DNA of 64,000 nucleotides from Oxytricha trifallax (lineage: Eukaryota; Ciliophora; Spirotrichea; Sporadotrichida; Oxytrichidae): the NCBI GenBank assembly GCA_000711775.1, contig ARYC01000779.1, forward strand, positions 60,595-124,594, in the 5' to 3' direction. Of this stretch, positions 50,201-60,100 are shown piece after piece. A program made the position numbers and the translations under genes. Positions within the stretch are counted from its first letter, which is position 1; every line of letters starts with the position of its first letter. The notes beneath the pieces were generated by a model. That model did not search any database and was not told the origin of the DNA. It saw only the letters and a program-made list of their open reading frames with translations.

Positions 50201-53200
50201 ATAAAATAAATGGAGGAATCAGAGAACTTGCATACTCAACTATTATCAAGCCAAGCTAAGAGAATTAACAAACAATAGAAACAATCAAACATCAACTTAG
50301 AAAGATAAAATTCAGAGAATTGCCACATGACTCTAAGCTTATGTTTGTGTGAAATATTTTAAAAACTCGCTTGTTATACTAAATTTAAATTACTAATATT
50401 TAAACATTAAACCCCTACATAAACCCTATTAAAACCCTAATAAAGTATGCACTAATAGTCTACTTATCAATCAAAAACTCAATCAAACTACTGAAAGGGT
50501 TTTGGGGTTTTGATTGACCCAGTAAGCTATTCGTTTATTTATCTTTCACTCTAATGTTACCTATTTTAAAAAAATGTCATTTAAGAATTTTGATTGAATT
50601 AGTAGAATAATAACCATTAATAAAACAAATAATGTATAGTATAAATTAATTACTAATTAGTAACTAAACAAATATAATTCATAGGATATTAATCTGTTTT
50701 TTATAAGCAAGTTATAATTAATTTTATTAATATGTTGATTATTTTATAAATCACACAATTTTCTTTATTTATTCTAATTAACTTACTTTTTCATAGACAT
50801 CAGTACCTGATATGGACAGCTACGAATTAATTCTTTATTAACATTAAAATTATGTTAATTTAACTTGTATATCCTGAATGTGTAAAGAAATCTACAAAAC
50901 CTCAAGGAAAGAAGTCACAAGGTATTTAAAATTTGACTTAAGTTTAGTCATAATCAACAACTGCCAATAAAAGAAACTTCACTATAAATTTATATTATAG
51001 ATTTATTTATATAATAATTTCGTCATTATAAATAAGTTAAGAAACTAGAAAGCACAGACAAAACAGCAGCCCAAGTAAACTTTAAATCAAGAGACTATGA
51101 GTGAAAATCAAATTAAGATAGCAACAGCCAGGAACACAATTCAACTACAAAATTAGTAGTCAACTAACTCTTGTTAAGCATAAAATCAGGGGAAGAGAAA
51201 GGGATAAAAAGTAGAGAAGTCTCAAGCATCACAACATGATGATGGAATTAATAAAATAATTATTATTATTAATGGGCTTACATCTTAGAAATCATATACT
51301 ATGAGCACTATTTCGATCTTAAATTAACTTCCTCAGTAATCTAAAATGCATCAGGCTAATCAAAATCCCAATAATTAGTTATTTTTATTTGTGAAAAATA
51401 TGAAAATTATTTTAGAAATATAAATTTTACTATGTATAGTGTTAAAAATTTAAAGCATAATTTAACAATTAACTAATTATGAGATTTAACGATATAAATA
51501 ATTTAAGGAAATGAAAAATATGATTTTGAAGGCATAACATTAATGTTGTCCGTACGGTTGTAGAAACTATAATTTCATAATTATTTTAGCTTATAAATTT
51601 AAATGCAAATCAGCAAATTACTCTAGGATAATTAAAAATTAAAATTTACATATAAAATAAACTAATTTAATTTCCTTATTTATGAAATTATATGATTATT
51701 TCAAGTATTATTCTAGTATTTATATAAATAGTATTTTTATTATAAATAAATTCAATTGAATTTTATTAAAAAGGTAACAACAAATTAAAAGAGTAAGTGG
51801 ATCTGGAAGCAAGAAAACTTTGCAGTAAGTCAAAAACATAAACCATCCAAATGGAAGAGCATCCCACTAAGAATGAAGAGCCAAGATAATCGAAAAGCAC
51901 TAACTTAGAATTATAATTATTTTTATTTATATTACTTGTCTGATGCCATGAAATAGCAATCAAAGAGACATCAAAGAATCATCGCTTTAGTGAAAAACAA
52001 GATGACTTTATTGATAATATTAAAGGGATTGATGTTTATATTAATTCAATAATTTATATAGAAATAATTATTAATTTAACTCAAATAATTAAAGCCAGAT
52101 ACATGAAAGTAAGAAGATGATCACATCTAAGAAGAAGGCTCAGACGACTAAATCCAAGAACAATCTCATTAGCAACAACTAATTTACAAATAAAGCAGGG
52201 GAATTAGATAGCAAAACATTCATCAAAACTAAAATAGAGGAAATGCAGTTACTGGTGACTTCACAAGAGCAAAGAGACAGTTTTTATGAAAATATGTACT
52301 TTTATGATTGAGTATATTAAATTTTGTTAAAAAATGACAGTAATTCTATGAAGATTAGAGATACGATGAGGACACTTAGGAGTAATCATAAAGCACCCTC
52401 CACAATAATGATAGAAATGGTAACAACATTCAAAGTATGAGGGGTTAATTAAGACCAATCCATAATGGAGGCAATACTACTATAAATTTCTACATTTTCT
52501 GAATTAAATGTTTTATACAAGAATTGAAAACCCTCTATAGGAGCAGTAAAAGAGAATAAACGAAAACAATCTTGAAAAAGTTGTACAGCAAGACGACTAT
52601 TTGTACTTTGTTACAAAAGATGCTAGGAATCAACCCATCGAGACTCATTGTAAGATGCATCAATTCATTCTTAATAAATTTCATAGTTAAAATGCCAGTG
52701 CCTGATAGAAGGTTGCAAATTAAAGATGACTAGATAACAAATTTATAAATTATTTATCTTGAGTATAGATTTATAAAAATCTAAGTTAGATTACTTGATA
52801 TTTTTTTAAATTAACATATTTTTTTCTAATTTTCTTAGCCTTTACCTAACTTGTCTTAAAATCTTATACTATCCATAATTAATTTAAAGAATAACATTAA
52901 TTTTTAAAATAATTTAAAGAGTTTTTTTAGTTTAAACTTAAAAATAATCAAAAAAGGAAAGTAAATTCTTTAAGATTATTATTGCAAATCTAAGGAACAT
53001 ACTTCTAAGGTCACAAAGAAACGAGAACAACGCTGAAGAAAAGAAAGACTAATCCCTCGATGGGCTTGCAGCCTCCACAAATGATCTAATTCTACAAAAA
53101 GATACAGTAAATTCCCTAATCGAGATTTTAAAGCGAAAATTCCAGCACAATCTAATAAACATCCCCTTGGCCTTTAGTCTCCCAGTTTTAGCACTACAAC

Positions 53201-53340
53201 CTCAACACAATAATATGATTATGGGTAATTTAAGTTTGATGTCTGGCAATGGAAATAATAATAATAATAATAATAATGAGATTATGCGACATTAATAATA
53301 GAAAGTTCAACTCCCTGAGGCTCTCTTTCACCAAGAATGA
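44233..53340 (+). CDS. PHD-finger protein, highly segmented and interrupted by TBE1
   Basis: ATG 44233 (MSEAEFNLNIPPIDIKIQNY). Coding pieces lie at about 44805-44908, 44945-45030, 45068-45165, 45490-45545, 45815-45960 and 46005-46143. The last ends LYCVC; after an IES with TTGTA pointers (46139-46143, 46383-46387) it continues RTADETADMIGCDKCDEW then FHFVCVG, a textbook PHD finger. TBE1 interrupts within Gly-Ile-Asp. After excision the frame reads GIDP and later VPDMDSYEF and YPECVKK; the expected first Cys of the last pair reads Tyr here. Downstream pieces (51045-51390, 51775-51925, 52105-52305, 52345-52480, 52515-52715, 52985-53340) are Lys/Gln/Asn-rich. Stop TGA 53338-53340. Known: PHD fingers read histone H3 tails; a chromatin role is likely. 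Confidence 0.75.
46139..46387. repeat. IES inside the PHD finger, pointer TTGTA
   Basis: TTGTA at 46139-46143 and 46383-46387 bounds 244 bases of AT-rich DNA. Removal joins Cys-Val-Cys to Arg-Thr-Ala in frame within the first zinc-binding pair. Confidence 0.7.
46601..47642 (+). CDS. TBE1 42-kDa-type DDE transposase (frameshifted copy)
   Basis: ATG 46601 (MRGLGSVYDSEYIDLLFK), an N-terminal helix-turn-helix-like part (SIAKLLHKSPATVRSQ), then the DDE core: HADEAVFTFNTF (first Asp), ILFVDNLSVHKTK (second Asp) and SPQFNGIEFYWGLLKGHY (Glu). The spacing of 34 residues between second Asp and Glu makes it DD34E, Tc1/mariner superfamily. Stop TGA 47640-47642. A frameshift near 46829 and a TGA at 46866, where TBE2 has TGG, mean this copy is probably inactive unless corrected. 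Known: TBE transposases take part in germline genome rearrangement in Oxytricha. Confidence 0.88.
47650..48440 (-). CDS. TBE1 22-kDa-type protein
   Basis: Minus strand, ATG 48440-48438 (MESMNDAMKRIQSQDLIGK), then FLPTQEGTKISFLKALLSEE and EIRMIEIPNYPEISVKNLYN. After a frame change near 48108 it continues KLPERNFFFGVLATLKPEYL and, in another frame, RKTWYCYILDERAQQIKYRE with a basic C-terminus (GAGTKRRSMGQ). The 3' border is uncertain; it converges on the transposase gene tail-to-tail. The function of this TBE ORF is not established. The corresponding ORF exists in TBE2. Confidence 0.7.
48911..50352 (+). CDS. TBE1 57-kDa-type zinc-finger / protein-kinase protein
   Basis: ATG 48911 (MSDNLLRRAALLGSSQ). 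Two C2H2 fingers: YQCKECNKVFPCKSTYKRH (about 49168-49224) and YVCEFCEKPYSHTRDLKVH. After frame breaks near 49370 and 49460 a kinase-like domain follows: YKIYPFNYFLADDKFQ, EELHKLDYVHRNLKPENIMM, VYIIDFNRAQRV, GTHGYFPERED and WDIWALAVIIIE. The catalytic loop Asp is Asn in this copy (HRN instead of HRD) and the magnesium loop is DFN instead of DFG. A TGA lies in frame at 50071. Stop 50350-50352. TBE2 retains HRD, so loss of activity here is specific to this copy. Confidence 0.82.
53253..53279. repeat. (AAT)n microsatellite coding Asn in the PHD gene
   Basis: About eight AAT units encode a poly-Asn tract near the C-terminus of the PHD-finger protein. Length polymorphism is expected. Confidence 0.85.
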
Positions 53341-54188
53341 AGAATAATGAAGTAAATTCGGTAATAATAAGTATAAGTATTATAATTAACAATTAAGAAA
53401 TTTAAGTGAGGAAATTAAGGCAAAGAGCACTCTATAATTTATATATTTGGTGGTAAATAATGTTAATTTTTTATTATTTTATAAAATAATTTTAGAAATT
53501 TCGATAATTTACATATCCTTAAATTTATCTAAATCAATTAATAGTAAATGCTTCTTATTTGAACAAGAAACTTTGTAGTTAAATTATAGATTTAGTTATT
53601 CTCTTCCAATATATTTATTATTATCAAATTCTTTTTACTTTTATGATTGAAATAGAATGTTTTAATTCGTTTATTTTCATCTAAAAATGTAATATTCACT
53701 AAAAATAATAGTAAAAAAGGAGTAATTTTGAAATATGTTATATTGCACATTAATTATAATATAACTAACAGACTATTAAACTTGAATAAAATAAAATAAT
53801 TATATATTTAGAGCATTGGAGTTTTATGGGAGAAAGTTTTAAAATAAAGAAAAATAGTAAATCTTAAATCTGTTTTAAGAATTTGTATAAAAAATAGAAT
53901 TCTATATATAAATTTGTATAAAAAATAATAATATCAATTCATCTAATTGATATATTTCAGGGATAAACTTAATTAATAAAAAATTTACTTATACTTTTAT
54001 CTTCTTTGATCACTCTTAACGAAAAACTTAAATTTAAACTTAATTTAACACTAACAAATTTTTGAAAAATCATCCATATATTAAACTTTTCTTTCGCTTT
54101 TATTTAAAATAAATATTTTCCCGATTGTTTTCAAATCTATGGGTCACATGTATCCGAACTTATCCACATTTATTTCACCTACAGCTAC
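53341..54188. other. AT-rich intergenic DNA between convergent genes
   Basis: About 850 A/T-rich bases between the PHD gene stop and the cathepsin gene stop (convergent orientation). No supported gene, RNA or repeat end. Confidence 0.6.
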
Positions 54189-57100
54189 TCAATAAAATTG
54201 AAATTAGTTATTTCTTAAGAAAATTTAAAATAAATATATATATTGAATCATTTATTGAACGTTGAATAAACCCTTCATGCCCCACTCGGTTCCCCAAGAA
54301 TTTTCAATGATGTAGTAATTCGTGTCTCTGAACCAATCGTACCCCCAACCAATTAATTTGCAGGCATGATATCTAACTAGTTCACCAGTAGTATACCATT
54401 AATATATAAATCTACTCAAATATTAATATACCTGTAGATTCCTCTTCTGCAGTTAAAGAAGTCCTTAAACACATCGAATGTAACGAATATTGAACTTTTA
54501 TCTACTAACATAGCGTTGATATTAAATCTATATATATGAATAACTCAGGTAAGGGTGGTAGTAGAAATTAAACATTAATATAGTTTATTATTATCAATTA
54601 ACATTTAATCTTGAATATGTCTAAAGAGACTTCCGTTGCAAACATCAACATCGCATGGTTACCTGGTAAGTTTTGTAAGTTGATGTCATGGGTACATATA
54701 GGCTCGTCTACTGAAGGACCTGACCAGAGCCAGGTCGCATATGTGAGGCCACCCCCAACTTTAGTTCTACTACCTTATAGGGCGAGAGGACTAAGACCAT
54801 TCGCCGGTTAAAACCGTTGGCGGGTCTGGGGTTCGAACCAGGCGTCCCCTCGTATTGGTCAGGCTGCCACCCACCTGCCGACCTGGCTCTGGTCTATTAA
54901 ATATATTAAAATAATTAATAAATATCATCTGGTCCTTGAGCTACTTTGAAAGAACCTTTCTTACATAATTACTTTCTATTACTGTCTGAGGCATTATTAC
55001 ATTTAGTACATTTTCTATAAATTCATTCTATATAAATTTAATAACAAATTTTGAAATTTAGTCCTGTATGCTTCGATAGATGCGTTAGGGCCTTCTTGAG
55101 CAGTTAAAACCACAAAACCCCAAAACTACTTAATGAGGTTTATAATGCTTTGATTTGTAGGGAATTTGTTAGGGGTTGGGGTTATTTATTAAATGCGATA
55201 CTACAAGAATTAGGAGTCTATTTATGATGAAGAGTATATAGATTTAGTGTTTAAACTGCGTTATGGATATGATATGTATAGTGAATAAGTCAAACCAGTA
55301 CTAAACTATAAGTCTATTGCGCTACTAATAAAGCGAAGTCCATCAACTGTTCGCTCTCACTGCTTGAAAGCTGTGTAATTAAAGCAATAATAGCTGAATT
55401 CTTAGCCTAAGAGGAAGTCAAAGTTTCTATAGAAGCATATTGACTATCTTATTAATGAAAAAACTTTGAAGTATTGGGCTCACTTCTCTCTCGACTAACG
55501 AGCTATTATGTTTCACCGCCAGTTCCCTGAGTTGAAGATCTCTGCATAATCTGTTGCAAACATTTATAAACGAAATGGTATCTCTTACAAAGGTGTAAAT
55601 CGTATCAAGAGTAATTGATTTCACTCTGCCATTTTACAACAATAACCTAAATTATATTTATAATTAAATGCAGAGAGCTCAATAGAATTATATAAAGTTC
55701 GTAAAAGCTGACGAGGCTGTGTTTACCTTCAACACTTTCATCTAGAAGTATTGGTATAAGAGGCATAGTAATATAGAAGTATATGACTAGAAAGTCAAGG
55801 TATAAACAATGGCAATTCTTGGAGGTATTAGCGAGGATGCTGGTTTAGAAACTTATGTTATTCATCCTCGCTCTATTAAGACAGAGCAGTATATTAAGTT
55901 CTTAGAGCAGTTGAGAGAGAAGTACCCTGAATAAGAGATTATACTATTCGTTGATAATCTTTCAGTTCATAAGACAAAAGAAACAAGGAAGAGTTATGAA
56001 CAGCTTATAATAACGCCAGTGTTCAACGTGTCTTATAGCCCATAGTTTAATCGAATTGAATTTTACTGGGGTATATTAAAAGGTCATTACAAGAAACTGC
56101 TGCTATACCACTTGATGCATGACTACCTATCGATACAGTAGACTTTATTAAAAGTTCAGCGAAGAGTTGATAATTATTTAGCTTAAAAGTTTGCTAAAGA
56201 AGGGAGAGTGAATGTATATAAATAAGTTTTGTAGTTAATTTAATGAATAAATAAGTCACATTTAAATTCTTTAGAGGGAGCTGGCTTCTCTTTCTTTTCT
56301 TCCTCTTAAGGCTTGCTTGAGCCTAGGTTTCTTCTCTTTCTGCCAGCTCCAGCATCTATGCTCGTTGAATCTGGAGGCTAAATATCTGAATAAAGTCTCT
56401 TGCTAACATCATACTTTGTCTGCGACTTTCGCTCTCTGTTGAAGTTTGCTCTATTCCTTCATCAAGAAGATGCCAGTACCAGATTTTTCTAAAGAGTTAA
56501 GCTTAAAATCTTACTTGAAATATATGGGTGCATCTGCAGTTCCGATAGCCAGTTCTCACTTATCTTGATCCCTTGTTTGTCCTTATCTTCTGAAGAGATG
56601 CTGTACCTTTTCTTATGAGATTCTTGAATAATTTCTTTCAAGTAGTCACCTTTAATTGTTGCAAGTATCCAAAGAAATAGTATCTTTCGGGTAGTTTATT
56701 TGACAACTGCTTCTTAGTAGGCAGGTACTGCAAAAACCTCTGGGTCGTTCATAGCATAATCATATAAGTTAGTCACTGAAATTTCAGGATAGTTTGGAAT
56801 CTCTGCAAACTTTCTATTAAGTTTTTAATACTTTTTTCTCTTCGCAGAGTATCGCTCTTAGAAATGAAATTTTAGTACCTTCCATCGTTGGCAGGAACAA
56901 ACCAACTACATAATCAAGATTAGGGATATGAGTTCGTTACCTTGCTGCACCAGGTAGCGATGCAAATCCTCCTTGCGTCTAAATCTTTGAATCAATTCTT
57001 GTGCTTGCACTCTTTTCATTGCATTATTCATTGACTCCATCTTCTTTACAGATTTAAGAAATGATATTCAAATTTAAGTTTATTGATTTCAATTATATAC

Positions 57101-60100
57101 CTCTGAAAAACTTACTATTAAATATGGGCATCCTATAGGAGGTCAACCTCTAAGAAGGATATGGAGAAGGTTTTGAGAACTGGTTTCAAACTTGAGAGAT
57201 TGATATCAATTTCTACTGTTATTGTTCCATATTTTTAAATTTAAATTGGTACGTACTTAATTAGGAGCAGCTCCTAAAATGCTAGTACTTAATTAGGAGC
57301 ACCGCAAATTTAATCATAAAATCACAAAATACATCCTAAAGTAGAACGTACTAAATTAGGTGCACCTCCTAAATCGGTACATACTTATAATCAACTTATT
57401 ATTGAAAGTTAAAATTGTTACTTTCATACTCAGATTTAGAGCTGGATTGTCTCTTAGCACTCATATTTTTCTCAAATACTCTAAAAACTTCCCTTAAAAT
57501 TTGTAGCCTTGCAAAGCTCTCAGATATAGAGGCAGTTTTTATAATTTTAAATTCAAATTAAAATATGAGCGCTAACATTTTTATGAAAAATAACAGCACT
57601 TCCATCAAACTAAATGAGACTTAGCTTTGGCAGCAATAAAAAGTATGATAGCTGTGAGATGAACTTTCATAAGGAACTACCAGAGCTATCAGTTGTGGTA
57701 TCTGTTATTAAAATAGAAAATAATAAGGTCAAGATTTTGTAGTGATAAGTAGATCATATTTAATTAAAATACAGTTAATATGAATTTGCTGTAAAGTCAA
57801 TTAAGAATGCTTATTTTCCTCTTCGTCTTCACTATCATAATCATTAACATACTACTTTGCTTTTGTTGATTAATAGCAAAATATTTCACGCTCATTCTTA
57901 CTGTCAATAGCTTGAACTTCCTTTGGTTTTGTGTTTTTTTGCTGTAAACTTGGCCACTTCTCGATTTTTGACTGCTATATCAAAGATGCTGCCTGGAACC
58001 TGAACTCGATTTTATTCACAGAAATTTAATAAAATTAGAGATATTTAATATATTAAAATTAACAGTCTTAATTTATAAAAACATGCCTAATATTAATTAA
58101 GACATCCCAATTAAGAATTCTTATTAAATTAAAACTATTAGCAGCAAGTTTAATCTCTGATCATTAAAACTTTGAAAGTTTTAATTTGTTAATTTTAATT
58201 TATTAAACATCTCTAATTTTATGAAATTTCTGTGAATAAAATCGAGTTCAGGTTCCAGGCAGCATCTTTGATATAGCAGTCAAAAATCGAGAATTGACCA
58301 AGTTTACAGCAAAAAAAAACACAAAATCAAAGGAAATTTAAGCTATTGACAGTAAGAATGAGCATGAAATATCTTTCTATTAATCAACAAAAGCAAAGTA
58401 GTATGTTAATGATTATGATAGTGAAGACGAAGAGGAAAATAAGCATTCTTAATAGACTTTAAAGCAAACTCATATTAACTGTGTTTTAATTAAATTTATG
58501 ATCTACTTATCACTACAAAATCTTGACTTAATAGAAAATAAATGGCAAACAAGTGTGTGGGAGACAGAGAGGAGGAGAAAGGTATTAATGAAATTCCTTT
58601 ACAAACTGAAGAAGCTGAAGTCTATTTTTATGAGCTATGTGAGAGAGATTTTGCTCAAAAATCAAGCTGGTACAGACATAAGAAAGAGCATAGAGAAGCC
58701 AAGGCCACTGTATACTTAAATCATGATAAAATAGATGGAAAGTATGACTGCTTTGAGTGCCATAAGCAATACTCTCACACAAGAGACTTGAATAAGCATC
58801 TATTAAAAGCTCACAAAAAAGATATAGAAGTTGAGAATCATGAAGTTGAGCTGAAGCTTCTCAACAAAAGATAAGCGAGGGAATATTCTAAGGTCCTAGT
58901 GTCTGAATAAGCAAGAGAGTTAGAGTACGTTAGAAAGGCACGCAACCAACTGAACTCTGAAATAACAAAAATTATGATCATGATTCAATACAAGAAAATA
59001 CCTGTTCTTGCTTAAATTGACCTAGATACTTCTCTTTAAAGCTACCTTATAATAGAAGACTCCTTTGATAAGAAAGTTATCAACGATCATCAATACGCAT
59101 ACAAGGTGTATCCCTCAACTATCTCTTAAGTGATGATAAATATTAAATAGAGTTTACAAATGAGTATCAAGTACTCACTCAAGCAAAGTTTAAAGAGTGT
59201 AGTTACTTAATCAAGCTAGATGCTGTTCTCCTTGCCAACGATCATGTTGCTTTCAGACTCCCACTCTATGAAATGACTCTAAGAGATTTCATAACAGATC
59301 AAAGGAATCATAAGTAACTTGGATAAATAGCAACTCAGACCATACAAGGTATTAAAGAGCTTCATAAGTTAGGGTTTGTTCACAGAGATTTGAAGCCAGA
59401 AAATATAATGATAAACTTCTCACCTGTAAGAGTAGCAATAATCGATTTCAACAGAGCATAAAGAGTGGAAGTATCAAGGCTTGGAACTGTAATGGGAACT
59501 CAAGGGTACTATCCAGAAAGAGAAGACTGGAGACATTTAGTGGGATGTGTGGGCTTTAGCAGTAATAATAATAGAGTGCGATATGCCTCGCAATGAATGC
59601 TACTCTACAAGATACGAGAAGGATGCTAAAAAAAGAATAAGCAATTTATAGACAAAACAAGAGTATCTCAATCAATGAAACAAATGGCAGAGTCAATAAT
59701 AATTAAACCACAACTCAAGATCAGACATATCAATAGAACAGATAGAATTGTGGTTAAGCAAGATAAACTTCAGACCTCTCACAAATGATCTAAAAGTGCA
59801 TTTTTAGTGATTAAATTAATTACATCTACTATAAATTTCACATTAAAACCTATTAATAACCCCAACCCCTAAAAAATTCCCTACAAATCAAAGCACTAAT
59901 AAACCTCATAAAGGGGTTTTGGGGTTTTGAGTGTAGGGGAAGCATTCGTCTGACATTATTCCAGTCTTTTCCATGCATTAGAATGCCACATCAATTACGC
60001 CTATTTTGCATCCAAAGATTTTTGTGTTTACGCACGATATACTTAATCGTAATTTCTTTTCTAATTTTATACATCTATTATATAATAAAGTTTATCAAGT

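Larger units (their letters stand above)
46465..50512 (+). mobile_element. TBE1: complete telomere-bearing element (4048 bp), target duplication ATT
   Basis: The left terminus CAATACCCCAAAACCC and the reverse complement of the right terminus CAAAACCCCAAAACCC carry the C4A4 telomere-like repeat that names the family; the left copy has one A-to-T change. The inverted repeat continues inward (CTTTCAGTAGTTTGATTGAG). ATT flanks both ends (46462-46464 and 50513-50515), fitting the known ANT target of TBEs. It carries the three family ORFs: transposase, 22-kDa-type protein and zinc-finger/kinase. Near 48663-48712 an inverted GGAGGTCCTCC / GGAGGACCTCC pair marks the intergenic region. It is eliminated from the somatic genome by precise excision. 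Confidence 0.93.
55105..59929 (+). mobile_element. TBE2: complete telomere-bearing element (4825 bp), target duplication AGT
   Basis: The left end TAAAACCACAAAACCCC and the reverse complement of the right end CAAAACCCCAAAACCCC carry C4A4 repeats; the inverted repeat continues with ATGAGGTTTAT and GCTTTGATTTGTAGGG. AGT flanks both ends (55102-55104, 59930-59932), again ANT. Same orientation and ORF order as TBE1. It is about 780 bp longer because of an inverted duplication at 57801-58450 and repeated GTACTTAATTAGGAGCA-type blocks at about 57249-57380. Excision to one AGT restores Pro-Tyr-Thr-Ala-Gln in the cathepsin gene. Confidence 0.93.

Noticed and set aside
54611-54811. Plus-strand ORF running into the tRNA-like repeat
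   Set aside because: It crosses the border of a mobile element and lies antisense to cathepsin coding pieces; no start context or family.
54821-54845. A tRNA gene (GGTTCGAACC motif)
   Set aside because: No acceptor, D- or T-stem pairing could be drawn on either strand; only a B-box-like word is present.
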